A stretch of 33,913 nt of DNA, taken from Entamoeba invadens IP1. Lineage: Eukaryota; Evosea; Mastigamoebida; Endamoebidae. Below, piece by piece: positions 21,782-30,677 of this stretch. The notes below the pieces were generated by a model, which saw only the letters and a program-made list of their open reading frames with translations, had not been told where the DNA came from and made no database searches. The DNA is taken from assembly GCF_000330505.1 (NCBI RefSeq), contig NW_004191806.1:3381-37293 (forward strand), written 5' to 3'. The first letter of the stretch is position 1. Every line of letters begins with the position of its first letter. Both the position numbers and the translations under genes were made by a program.

Positions 21782-22159
21782 ATAATATCAATATACTTTG
21801 ACAAAACAGTCGAAACAACCGTTACAATGCCTAATCCAGTAAATGCCAAATTTTAAACATTTGATTTTGTTACAAAGTCTCCAAATTAAATTTTTTTTGT
21901 TGGTATAGAAAGATGTTACCATTTGAGTAATGTGAACATTAACTGTTCATTTAACAACATAAGATTTAATTTTTGAAATAATCATAGGGATTTGATTTTG
22001 ATTAACAATCAAATCAAAAAATTGCAAAAGTTAACTTTTGTGTATTTTTAACTACATTGCGTGTTGAAAAGGTTGGATATCAAAGAAATTACTTTTAATG
22101 ACAGTGTATTTGATTGTTCACTAAAGTTTGTTAACCTTACGATACTGTTACTGTTTTAA
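21782..22159 (+). pseudogene. leucine-rich-repeat-like relic with four in-frame stops
   Basis: A single frame stays protein-like for 126 codons but has TAA at 21854, TAA at 21887, TGA at 21974 and TAA at 22049. Readable pieces are YFDKTVETTVTMPNPVNAKF, FDFVTKSPN, ERCYHLSNVNINCSFNNIRF, INNQIKKLQKLTFVYF and LKRLDIKEITFNDSVFDC. Regularly spaced Leu/Ile and Asn suggest leucine-rich repeats of the type common in Entamoeba BspA-like or related families. This is an inference from spacing, not a profile match. Absence of frame changes with several stops points to decay by substitution. Confidence 0.42.
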
Positions 22160-22980
22160 ATAAAACACAATTTTTTTGAACTTGATATGTTATACAAAAA
22201 ACTTAACTTGTGGCGACTCTTTTGAAATGCAAACAGTAAACAAACCAATCTCACAAACAATAATTTTTAGGTTTTATTTTTTTCTTCAATTTTTGGAAAT
22301 GTTTTAATTAAAAAACTAAAAGTATTGGCGTTTTCATCAACAAAACATTTTTTTTTCAAAAAATGTTTTATAAAAGAAAAAAAAGAATTGAAGGTTAATT
22401 TGCAAAATTTGAATAAAATTGTTTTTAAAAATGAATCGAACAAAAAAGTTGTGAAAAAACAAGAAGGCATTGAAAAAAATGTCGGTCACCACATAGAAGT
22501 TGTATTTAAACATGAAGATAGTTTTGATTATTTATTTTATTATTTTGTTTATAAATTAACATTTTTTTTTCAAAAAAGATTTAAGATTCCATAAAATTTA
22601 TATAAAAACAATAAAAAATTAAATTTTGAATTTTATTAAATATTTTTATTAAAGTCAGTATATTAAACTTATTTTGAACTTAAACTGTTTGTTTGTGTTT
22701 TTTCTGCAATTAAACACTTTTACTGTCAAATTGGATTTAATTTGTAATTCTTTGACATTGAAACAGCTCAACCAAATTACGTGGGTCGACAAGTCACACC
22801 TTGACAAACCCGAATTTGTTTGACCAACTCTATTAAGATAAAATCATTACAATAATAACTGTATCAATGATTTTTGGATACAAGAAGTTATTGTAAAAAG
22901 TGCTTTAGATATCAAAAATCTCAAAAAACAAATTTATAACAACAGTCCAATAATTATTAAATGTGTATATTGTTGAATTG
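22160..22980. other. AT-rich stretch with lysine-rich open frames
   Basis: A lysine-rich frame is open at 22325-22594 without an ATG near its beginning, and the opposite strand is open too. Both overlap a perfect 12-bp inverted repeat, AAAACATTTTTT (22342-22353) against AAAAAATGTTTT (22358-22369), so I do not call a gene. The segment 22765-22830 (ACGTGGGTCGACAAG...) is less A/T-rich but gives no recognisable protein. Confidence 0.4.
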
Positions 22981-23229
22981 ATGGCAATACTTTTAATATT
23001 CTTGATTTTTCTTTGTTTAATAAACTTGGGCCATAAAGTCCGACACGTTAAAACAGTATTTTTTTCTTTGTTTTTCGGGATATTAATATATTTTGTCGAA
23101 ATTTATACCTGTTTTACTTATCATTATTTTCCCTTATTTCGATTTTTTGCGTCTTATTTTTTGATTTTTAATTTTCTACTCACACTACAATTTCCTTATT
23201 TCAAAATCACGAAATATTTTGGTTTATAA
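22981..23229 (+). CDS. possible small hydrophobic protein (82 residues)
   Basis: From the ATG at 22981 the frame reads MAILLIFLIFLCLINLGHKV, followed by two more Phe/Ile/Leu-rich segments, ending at 23229. If real, it would be a membrane protein with about three helices. AT-rich DNA readily produces hydrophobic open frames because TTT, ATT and TTA are common, so chance is a strong alternative. No homologue is recognised. Confidence 0.22.
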   Translation: MAILLIFLIFLCLINLGHKVRHVKTVFFSLFFGILIYFVEIYTCFTYHYFPLFRFFASYFLIFNFLLTLQFPYFKITKYFGL

Positions 23230-23572
23230 AACACGAATAATTAATTTCATACCCAAATTGTATACAAAAATCGCAAATTTAATCAATACTATAACATTTA
23301 AAAAAATGAAAATAAAATTATTTATTTTCAATTCGTTGATTTTTACAATAACAACGAAAAACACGACTTAATTATAATTTTATTATTAAATTAAACTAAA
23401 AAGTGTATCAAAATTTTATATGGAAACACATGAAATTAATTAAAACACCACAAGTAACAAAACAATTTTTATTTTCGTTATGTTGAAAATATTAAAATAT
23501 TAATTATATAAATGTAAATATATAATAATTGATTAATTTTGTTTTTATAGATGAAATATAGGTGATTCGAAA
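23230..23572. other. AT-rich spacer
   Basis: No gene is seen. It leads directly into the left end of the pogo-type element. Confidence 0.45.
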
Positions 23573-23574
23573 TA

Positions 23575-24577
23575 CAGTCAATATTCGATATAAGGATTTA
23601 TTCGATATAAGGGAGAAAAATAAGAGGAAGCCCTTATACCAAATAATAGAAAAAAAAATTAAAAAAAAGAAATTTATGTGTTTGCTTTTTGTTGGTTGTT
23701 TCAATTTAAAAACCCAAAAATGGTAATAATTGGATTAATTTGTCACTAAGTTAAAAAGTCAATTAAATTAAATTAATATAAAAACTATGTTTTATTATAT
23801 TTTTAATTGAACATTTTTAATTAAAATAAACAAAATACAATAATTATAATAAAAATAGATAAACAAGAAAATTTTATTTTGAAATAATACAATGAATGTA
23901 TTTGCATTCTTTTAAAAAGTATACTTTTCTTGACAACATATAATAATCAATTGGTATTCCCGCTTTACGAACTTAATGTAACCAATTGATCATTACTTCC
24001 TCAAGTTCCAGGTTCTGTAGTTTCTTATTCGTTTATACTAGGATAAAAAATTATCAATGTTTCTTTAGAAATTGAACGCAAATGATAAACTTGCTTTGGA
24101 GAAATTACTATTTTCAATTGTTGTCCGACAACTTTGATTACTTTTTGTGAATTTTGATAAGGATCAATTAATTCAATAATTTTTATTTTGTCTCGTAACA
24201 TCAATGATATTCTTATATTAACACATTTAGATTGCATTAAAACTTAATGATTTAACAGATTTATTTGAAGTTTTTAAGTCGAAACAAAATTAGATACAAA
24301 AGTTTTATTTATTATGTTAATTGTGTTAATAGATTTGTCTTTGTTTTTTGATTTATTATAAAATTAATTATTTATTTAAGATAAAAATAATTGCCAATTG
24401 TTTTCAAGATATAGGCAAAGTGTTTATTTTGGTTAGAAAAAAATAATAATCAAAAAAATAATTTTTGTGACAAAAAACAAACCGAGGTATTTTTTTGTTA
24501 ATTATATAATTCCTCATTTTTTCCCTTATATCGAATAACATTGGTACCCGGTATTCCCTTATATCAAATAATGACTG
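23575..24577 (-). mobile_element. internally deleted pogo-type element
   Basis: The element is 1,003 bp with TA on both sides (23573-23574 and 24578-24579). The left end CAGTCAATATTCGATATAAGG and right end CAGTCATTATTTGATATAAGG (read inward) match at 19 of 21 positions. TTCGATATAAGGG then recurs further in on both sides: 17 bp inward on the left (23584 and 23601), but 33 bp inward on the right because of about 16 extra bp. The interior keeps only the N-terminal DNA-binding part of a transposase on the minus strand, with no DDE domain. It is non-autonomous but might be mobilised by a related transposase. Confidence 0.82.
23890..24237 (-). pseudogene. CENP-B-type DNA-binding remnant of a pogo transposase
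   Basis: From the ATG at 24235-24237 the frame includes RDKIKIIELIDPYQNSQKVI and SPKQVYHL, a first helix-turn-helix of the CENP-B N-terminal type, ending in a stop at 24025. A frame further on, at about 24000-23890, reads EVMINWLH, a stop, then VRKAGIPIDYYMLSRKVYFL. This is the pattern of the second CENP-B helix-turn-helix (lE..l..W....r..g.pi....l..k). Together these are the paired DNA-binding domains of pogo transposases. Nothing of the catalytic core remains. Confidence 0.72.
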
Positions 24578-24579
24578 TA

Positions 24580-25108
24580 TTAATTGAAATAAAAATACTT
24601 TTTTATAATATAATAAAAATTAACAATTATCACTTGTGTTTATTTGACTTTTATAATACTTAATCATTCCATTATTAATTTATTATAGAATTTGTTTAAT
24701 AATAATATGAAAAGACAAAGCAAATTACATTATTGTTTCATCACAGAAATACATAACAATAATGACATTTGTAAATGGAACACTTTTTATCAATTATTGT
24801 GATTATAATAAAATGTATTATAATTATAATTATAGTTTTGTTATACAACAAATATAATCAAAAAATCATATTTTTGTTAATGCTAAAAAACTATTTTTAC
24901 TTATCAAAACAAAGTAGTTACTTTATTTATAATTTGTGAAAACAATGAATGTTTTAATGAACGTTTTTGTGGGATGAACAAATAAATAATTGAAGAAAAA
25001 ACACATCAAAAATAATATAAGAATTATAAATGCTCATAACATTTAGCACATTTCCCGTTTTTCTTGACATAATTCATTAATTATTTCAATAAAAATTTTA
25101 AAAAATAG
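24580..25108. other. AT-rich spacer
   Basis: I see no gene, only AATTATAATTAT-type simple sequence. Confidence 0.5.
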
Positions 25109-25490
25109 CAGAAAAACAAATCCGAAAGTCCGATACGTCGGACTTTGTGTCCGGAGTTTAAATTGAGGGTTTTAATTTTTTTAAATGTTCATACAGAAAT
25201 CAGAGTGCCAAACAACGTAGTTGTGTTACCAAAGTTTAAAGTGTTTGAATTGGTTTCTAAAGGAAAAATCTTATTCATTTTATCGACACTCAAACTCAGA
25301 GTAAAATGGCGAAAGTCAATTTCTAGTGTTCGATAAAAAGCATTGAACTCTATATGAAAAGCTGTTGCAAAATTATATTGTTAAACATGGTATAAGACCA
25401 AACAAAAATTACGTTTTATTCACCCCCTAAATGTGAGTTGTTTTCGATGAAAGATAATTCAATTTAAAAATGATGACATTTGAAACGAAT
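25109..25490 (+). pseudogene. unrecognised coding relic with in-frame stops
   Basis: A frame open from 25109 to a TAA at 25337 reads CPEFKLRVLIFLNVHTEIRV and then PNNVVVLPKFKVFELVSKGK. The same frame continues past four further stops with short readable pieces such as KQKLRFIHPLNVSCF. The Val/Leu spacing is similar in style to the leucine-rich relic at 21782-22159, and both lie on the plus strand. Family membership is a guess. The hairpin at 25125-25146 lies inside it. Confidence 0.3.
25125..25146. repeat. 9-bp perfect hairpin with a TACG loop
   Basis: AAAGTCCGA (25125-25133) pairs exactly with TCGGACTTT (25138-25146) around the tetraloop TACG. It is clearly more G/C-rich than its neighbourhood. 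Confidence 0.65.
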
Positions 25491-25531
25491 GGTATTGATG
25501 TTTTTGATTTTTATATTTTTTAAACAAAATA

Positions 25532-25712
25532 CAGTAAAACCTCCCAAGAGCGGGAGATGTGGTAATTTTGTTCTCTCAAGAGCGGGCATTTTTAGCCAAT
25601 CAAACCTTATAAACCGCTCGATAGAGAACTCTATTTTTAGTTTCAGTCTAAAAAATGCCCGCTCTTGGGAAAACCCGCTCTTCAGAGATACCGCTCTTGG
25701 GAGGTTTTACTG
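25532..25712. mobile_element. 181-bp MITE of the pogo/Tigger type
   Basis: TA flanks both sides (25530-25531 and 25713-25714). Both ends read CAGTAAAACCTCCCAAGAGCGG inward, a perfect 22-bp inverted repeat. The motif CAAGAGCGGG occurs twice on the left (25545 and 25577, 32 bp apart). On the right, related copies lie at 25691-25701, 25674-25684 and 25658-25669, 16-17 bp apart. A second pair of arms, CAAGAGCGGGCATTTTTAG against its complement, makes the whole element almost foldable. It has no coding capacity and must rely on a transposase encoded elsewhere. Confidence 0.9.
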
Positions 25713-25714
25713 TA

Positions 25715-26035
25715 ATTAGCAATTTAATTTCAATAAGATAATATTGTTTGACAGATTCTATTTAGTTTATAACTGTTATAGTCTAAAAACATTTAAAATT
25801 TATTTTTTTAAAAAACAACTAAATTTACATTTTCAATTTTAAATAAATAAATTTTTATTCTATGTTTTTATTTTTTAATTAAAATCCCCAAATTTTACAA
25901 ATAAAAAACCTAAAATTTAGAGATGAACAACTTTAAAAGTTTAACAAAGTATATAAAATGACTTAAATTATAATAAAAAGAATTAGTTTTTTAAATTTAT
26001 TTATATTTAATAAACGAAAACTGAGAACTTTTTAT
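25715..26035 (+). promoter_or_regulatory. upstream region of the beta-helix gene
   Basis: The segment is AT-rich. GAACT at 26025-26029 matches the GAAC element described for Entamoeba histolytica promoters, but it lies only about 7 nt from the ATG, closer than expected. A TATA-like TATTTAATAAA is at about 26003-26013. A clear AAAATTCA-type initiator is not seen. This is suggestive only. Confidence 0.3.
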
Positions 26036-27520
26036 ATGAAACGTTTTTTTGTTATACTTTCATTGTTATATCTTTGCTATTCTAAATACATACAAATCAG
26101 TTTAACTGGCCCCATCACGTCTTTAAAATCAGCTGGCTTACTTGCCTCTCCTGGTGACATAATAGAGTTTAATTCTGGTGAATATTCTGGTCAAAGTTTA
26201 CCATCCAAAGTTAGTGGTACCCCCTCCAGTCCCATAATAATACGAGCTGCTCTCAATGCTAAAGTGACGATAGGTACAAAACAAGGCAATTATTACTGTC
26301 TTTCTTTAGTCAACTCTTCGAATATTCACGTTGATGGTCCCTTCACATTACAGCACTCAACTTATCAAGCAGTTTCAATAGAGAATAGTACGAACATCAC
26401 CATCTCCAACATGAAGATCTACAATTCGACGATGTGGGCTATCTTTGCACGAGGGAGGCACATCCACATTTCAAACAATTATGTTGAGGGCTGTGTGATG
26501 CGCAACGAGAACTGTAAGAGTACAAATGGTTGGGAGCAGTGTTTAGCTACCAACGCGATATCTGCATATGGTCCAATCATGTCCGAGAATGTTACTTTTG
26601 AGAACAACGAGGTTTATCATTCTTGGGGTGAAGGAATGGACTTAATTTTATGTTCAAATTGTATAGCCCGTGGTAACTATTTTCACGACATCTTCCCAAT
26701 CATGTTTTATTCAGACAATGGCAGAAACCTATTAATAGAAAATAATATTTTTAGACAATCAAATGGGTCACTCAAGGGCTGTGGCAGTGTAAGTTACCAC
26801 GCGATTTCCTTTGGAAACGAAAAGTGGCCGAAAGACCCGGTGGCCACTGTTAACATGACTGTCAAGAACAATTTCATTTGGGGGACTTATAACGGCGTCA
26901 GTTACTTTGGGGGGAGTGATATAGCACACTACAGTGATATTAATGTCATTTTTAACACGTTTTGGAAATTAAAGGGGTGCGCTCTTCAATTTTTGGAGGA
27001 GCCTGTTTTGAAGGGAAATACGAATAACTGCGTGTTTAAAAATAATTTTGTGTACTCTCCAAATGACTATTTCTCCGCTGCTGTTAACGAGAATTACACA
27101 AAATTCTGGAACGTCTCTGCAAACGTCTATTATGGAGTTAATAGAATTCAATTGAAAGACACGTGGAACGGGACCGATGGGAAGGCACATTCAATTCGAT
27201 TTAATTTGACCGAAAGTGGTCCACTCGAGTTCTTTGGTGGCGGGGCGTATGGAAATTGTTCGAATGAAAGTTATTGGAATGTTGATGTGCAGACATATTG
27301 TTTTATACCTAATAATAAATCTGTGTTGTATCATATGGGGGTGGACGCAGGGTACAAAGAAATGGAAGGAAAAATCGAAAAAGATTACTTTGGATGTGCA
27401 AGAAATAGAGTCAGACCGTCGATTGGATATTCAGAAGGTGATTTTATATGTATTAGCAAGAGCGCAACTTTGGGCAGTACTATCATATTATTATTCTCTG
27501 TGATAATTGGAATTATTTAA
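26036..27520 (+). CDS. secreted right-handed beta-helix protein (pectate-lyase-like fold)
   Basis: This gene encodes 494 residues and is intact. Residues 1-16 (MKRFFVILSLLYLCYS) are a signal peptide. The N-terminal motif SPGDIIEFNSGEYSG followed by GTPSSPIIIRAALNAKVTIG is typical of parallel beta-helix proteins related to polysaccharide lyase family 6 and similar bacterial surface proteins. Repeated coils such as NSSNIHVDG, NSTNITISNMKI, RHIHISNNYVEG, ENVTFENNEVY and RNLLIENNIFR follow (about residues 90-330). A C-terminal hydrophobic stretch (about 475-494, ending STIILLFSVIIGII) without a basic tail suggests GPI attachment or a membrane anchor. More than ten N-x-S/T sites and many cysteines fit a secretory protein. 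Catalytic residues of a lyase cannot be assigned, so it may be enzyme or binding protein. A bacterial origin by transfer is plausible but unproven. Codon use is less A/T-biased than in the flanks. Confidence 0.85.
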   Translation: MKRFFVILSLLYLCYSKYIQISLTGPITSLKSAGLLASPGDIIEFNSGEYSGQSLPSKVSGTPSSPIIIRAALNAKVTIGTKQGNYYCLSLVNSSNIHVDGPFTLQHSTYQAVSIENSTNITISNMKIYNSTMWAIFARGRHIHISNNYVEGCVMRNENCKSTNGWEQCLATNAISAYGPIMSENVTFENNEVYHSWGEGMDLILCSNCIARGNYFHDIFPIMFYSDNGRNLLIENNIFRQSNGSLKGCGSVSYHAISFGNEKWPKDPVATVNMTVKNNFIWGTYNGVSYFGGSDIAHYSDINVIFNTFWKLKGCALQFLEEPVLKGNTNNCVFKNNFVYSPNDYFSAAVNENYTKFWNVSANVYYGVNRIQLKDTWNGTDGKAHSIRFNLTESGPLEFFGGGAYGNCSNESYWNVDVQTYCFIPNNKSVLYHMGVDAGYKEMEGKIEKDYFGCARNRVRPSIGYSEGDFICISKSATLGSTIILLFSVIIGII

Positions 27521-27874
27521 ATTTTAAAAGTGTGAAATTAACATTTTTTTTAAAATTCACGTTTTTGAATATTTCATATTGATAAGTATTTATAACAATA
27601 TGTAAATTATATACTTGTTGACCATTTTAAGCAGAGGTTTCTAAAATCACAATTTGAATTACCCACGTCACCATTTAATAACAAAATAATCATTTTTTTT
27701 AAAAAATTAGTACGTTATAATAATACATTTTCGGCAATATTTATTTTAAAAAATCCTGATTTTAAGTTACTGGTGCGTACTATTATTATAGTAAATTCAT
27801 AAAAATTTTTAAATGGTTTAAATAAATAATTTTAATACTAATAAAAATTAATAAAAATTCAACATCAATTTATT
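27521..27874. other. 3' flank of the beta-helix gene, AT-rich
   Basis: There is no gene. A polyadenylation region is expected close to the stop, but no distinctive signal stands out. Confidence 0.45.
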
Positions 27875-27987
27875 TACAGTCATAACAAAAAGGTGTCTCG
27901 TTCGAAAAAACCTGTCTTGAAAAAAACGAATAAATTAATTGGTATTTTTCATCAAAATGTTATTATTATGTTATATATAACAAAAAT

Positions 27988-28024
27988 GAATAACAAAAGG
28001 GAATAACAAAAGGGAATAACAAAA
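27988..28024. repeat. 13-bp tandem repeat, 2.8 copies
   Basis: The unit is GAATAACAAAAGG, with copies starting at 27988, 28001 and 28014. It lies between the left end of the element and the transposase remnant. Confidence 0.8.
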
Positions 28025-28030
28025 AATGAG

Positions 28031-28367
28031 TTAATTTGCTTTTCGGGGTCGACCTCTTGGGTTTTTTGGTTTCTTTTCTAATATTGATTTTTCTTCAGGA
28101 GTCTTGTTCTTACTGCTTTTTTTCCTTCCTCTTGTAGACTTGGGTTTGGGGTTCGGGCTTCAAATACAAACGTATTTTAGACAGACTTTCTTAAATGATT
28201 TGTTCGTCGACTTCGCAGTCTAACAACAATTGTACTTCGTCGTCGATGTTTAGATCGTTTGTTTGATGAGTCTGTTTTTTTCGCAGTTCACAGACTTTAA
28301 TAGCTGTTATAGAAACCCTAGGAGTTGGAAGGTCTTCATATTTAAACCTTCTTTTCAGTTCCACTCA
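28031..28367 (-). pseudogene. C-terminal remnant of a pogo-type transposase with AT-hook tail
   Basis: A minus-strand frame reads RFKYEDLPTPRVSITAIKVC and continues to NIDDEVQLLLDCEVDEQII before a stop at about 28192. In another frame the tail reads SPNPKPKSTRGRKKSSKNKT, then KKPKNPRGRPRKAN with TAA at 28031. The pattern 'TP...ITAI...ELRKKQ' followed by a basic tail resembles C-terminal regions of pogo/Tigger transposases, and GRPRK is an AT-hook core. The DNA-binding and catalytic domains are absent. The assignment rests partly on the surrounding inverted repeats. Confidence 0.5.
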
Positions 28368-28808
28368 CCTTATTTCATTTTTAACGGAATTGTAAAAAAT
28401 TATTATTGAAGAAAATCAATTGAAACGGATAAAATTATCCGATAAAAGGATGAAAATCAAATATTTTATTCGGGTTTAATCTTAGTACATTTCTAGTTTT
28501 TTTATTATATTTTTTTACTATAATAATCTTCGCGACAGGTTTTTCCAAACGAGACAGGTTTTTCGTGTTACTATATTATAAAACAGCTAATAATTAGTTT
28601 ATTTTTTGTAATAATATTTATTGTATTTAAATTATATTATTTACCATTAAAGTCAACCAAGTTATATTCTATAATAAGTTACTAGTAAATATATAGTTAC
28701 TTAAAATAGTATTTTTTATTATTCATTTATCAATATTCTTTTTACATATTATATACTATTATTTATAATTAATTAAACTATATACCATTTGGAAGTCGTT
28801 TAACGAGT

Positions 28809-29384
28809 TTACCACTTTTCTACTGCTTTTAACACCCTTTTAACGAATGAGTCAAATTTCTCTTTCAGTGCGCCAGATGCATATGCGCTCTCAACACAAC
28901 TCAAATAATCGTCGTGTACAATTGCCTTGCCATTAAACATCTGTTTAAGCACTTCAAAGCTCCCTTTATCTCCAGCGCCCCCAAGACTTAAAGCGACGAA
29001 AACGTGTTGTGTTGGTTTCACAGTTTTCAGAACCTCTTTACAAGCGTTTTTCAGTGGAGCGCAAAGGTCCCAGCACCACACAGGCCCAACAAAAACGAGT
29101 GCGGCGTATTTGGCAATATTAGCAAGGTTGTCTGTCTTGAGGTAAGACGAGTAGTCATAGCCCAAATAAGACTCGGAGAAACTTGTAAAGTAATTTGTAT
29201 AACTACTTCTGTTCATCCCATCCTTTTCTTGGATCTGCACAATGTCCGATGGGATGGCAGCGTGGAGGTCGTTGGCTATTTTCTCGGAGTGCCCGTTACG
29301 GGAGTAATAGATTATTAAAGCTTTTTGATTTGTTGTAGAATCAAAGTCGACTTGTTCTATTTGCTTGATGTCATCGAAACTCAT
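28809..29384 (-). CDS. flavodoxin-family protein (FMN-binding)
   Basis: This gene encodes 191 residues and is intact. The first strand and phosphate loop, ALIIYYSRNGHSEKIA (residues 22-37), is the FMN phosphate-binding site of the flavodoxin fold. VFVGPVWCWDLCAPLKN (97-113) corresponds to the loop near the flavin ring, as in WrbA/flavodoxin_4-like proteins. FVALSLGGAGDKGS (129-142) is the third flavin loop. No signal peptide or membrane segment is present, so it should be cytosolic. Electron transfer or reduction of quinones or small molecules is the family role; the precise substrate is unknown. Length is close to that of bacterial relatives, and such genes in anaerobic protists are often considered bacterial acquisitions. 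TATATTTATA at about 29420-29431 could be the TATA-like element for this minus-strand gene. Confidence 0.88.
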   Translation of the reverse strand: MSFDDIKQIEQVDFDSTTNQKALIIYYSRNGHSEKIANDLHAAIPSDIVQIQEKDGMNRSSYTNYFTSFSESYLGYDYSSYLKTDNLANIAKYAALVFVGPVWCWDLCAPLKNACKEVLKTVKPTQHVFVALSLGGAGDKGSFEVLKQMFNGKAIVHDDYLSCVESAYASGALKEKFDSFVKRVLKAVEKW

Positions 29385-30677
29385 CTTTGGAAGTATTGTA
29401 TTTTGAAGTTTTGTGTTTTTTATATTTATATCTGAAAAGAATTGTGCGAGATTTAAATGATTTTATTTTAATTTAACTTTTCAGGTGTTTGATATTCAAT
29501 GATTTTATTTTTTTATTAAAATTTTTAATATTAATATGAAATAATTATAGTATATACTTGAAATCTTTTAATTAATTAATTGATCTAAATATTGGCTTTT
29601 AACCTTTCAAAGTGAAAACTGAATAATTTTTATTCTCGTTTTTATTACTTCAAGATAAAACATTTTTTAAAAAATTTTGTATTTGAACTAAAAAGATCTT
29701 TAATTAAAAACAGTGTATCACAAACAAATAAAATTTATGAAGACCCGATAAATCCCAAAGCGCTTTCGTAAAAACTCTTATGCATGTTTAGTTATAACAA
29801 GTATATATTATTTTGAACATATGTAAATAGTGAACATTGGTCTGTAAATGCCCTTAGGTTGCGAAAAAACTAATTGATTTTGTGTTTTGAATTTGTTTTT
29901 AATCATTCTAAAAATAGATTATGATATAGATAAAACTTATCCAGTTTTCCAGCTTTACACAAAAAGTTGATTCAGTTGACTTGCTAGGGTTAATGTACAT
30001 TTTTATTTTTTTGTTTTTACCAAAAACAATTACAGATTGAGGGAAAAATGGGTGACAAATACAAAGGAATTTAGCTTCATTTACTTATGTTTTTGAACCT
30101 ATTTGTGTATCCATAAATTAGCCTTTCCCTTGGTTTAATGTTTGTAATTATTGCTTTTTGAGGGACCGTCTTTTATCACTTTTACTCTGTAAAAAGTTTG
30201 CACTCTTTTTGATGTGTCATTTTTGTTTATGTTATTATTTAATAGTTTTTTTAAATCAAAACAACACTAAATATCATAACAAACACATATTTTTTTAAAA
30301 AAATGACAAATCACGAACATAATAATTACTCATATTGAAAGTTGAAATACAAGACTTCAGTGTTCAGATGTTATAAGTGCTATACATTATTAATGGTTTT
30401 TTCATTTATTATTTTTGTTATATTATTTTTTGGGGGGAATTTTAATTTTTACTATTTTTTAAATATTTTATAATTATAATTTATAATTATGTTTATTGTA
30501 ATTTGAATACTATAATATATGGTACATATTGTCCATTTTCAGTCAATTAACCATTAAAATATAAGTTTAGCTTATCACTTACCCTACAGTAATTTTACTG
30601 AATAAAAACGACACGGATTATTAAAATTGTTGTTTCATTTGTAATAAAAACATTTAAAAGTAAAACCATATTAATGT
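29385..30677. other. spacer between the flavodoxin-like gene and the kinase gene
   Basis: This holds the promoter of the minus-strand flavodoxin-like gene and the 3' end of the kinase gene. No coding stretch is supported. A less A/T-biased patch at about 29990-30230 shows no recognisable protein or RNA. CAGTAATTTTACTG (about 30587-30600) is a short palindrome. Confidence 0.45.

Larger units (their letters stand above)
27877..28573 (-). mobile_element. internally deleted pogo-type element (third family)
   Basis: The element is 697 bp and has TA outside each end (27875-27876 and 28574-28575). The left end reads CAGTCATAAC and then a run to GTGTCTCGTTCGAAAAAACC. The right end, read inward, begins TAGTAACACG and contains TGTCTCGTTTGGAAAAACC. 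The two align over about 43 bp with roughly 70% identity. On the right GAAAAACCTGTC occurs twice, 19 bp apart. The interior holds only the C-terminal end of a transposase. The imperfect outermost bases (CAGT against TAGT) make the exact limits less certain than for the other elements. Confidence 0.62.

Noticed and set aside
22267..22594. Overlapping lysine/phenylalanine-rich frames on both strands
   Set aside because: They mirror each other across a T/A-rich inverted repeat, as expected for low-complexity DNA.
19058..25490. Reassigned stop codons explaining the interrupted frames
   Set aside because: TAA, TAG and TGA all occur inside the relics, while the beta-helix, flavodoxin and kinase genes use normal stops and have none internally.
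27988..28024. CRISPR-like or functional repeat array
   Set aside because: It is a direct 13-bp tandem repeat without spacers, fewer than three copies, inside a deleted transposon in a eukaryotic genome.
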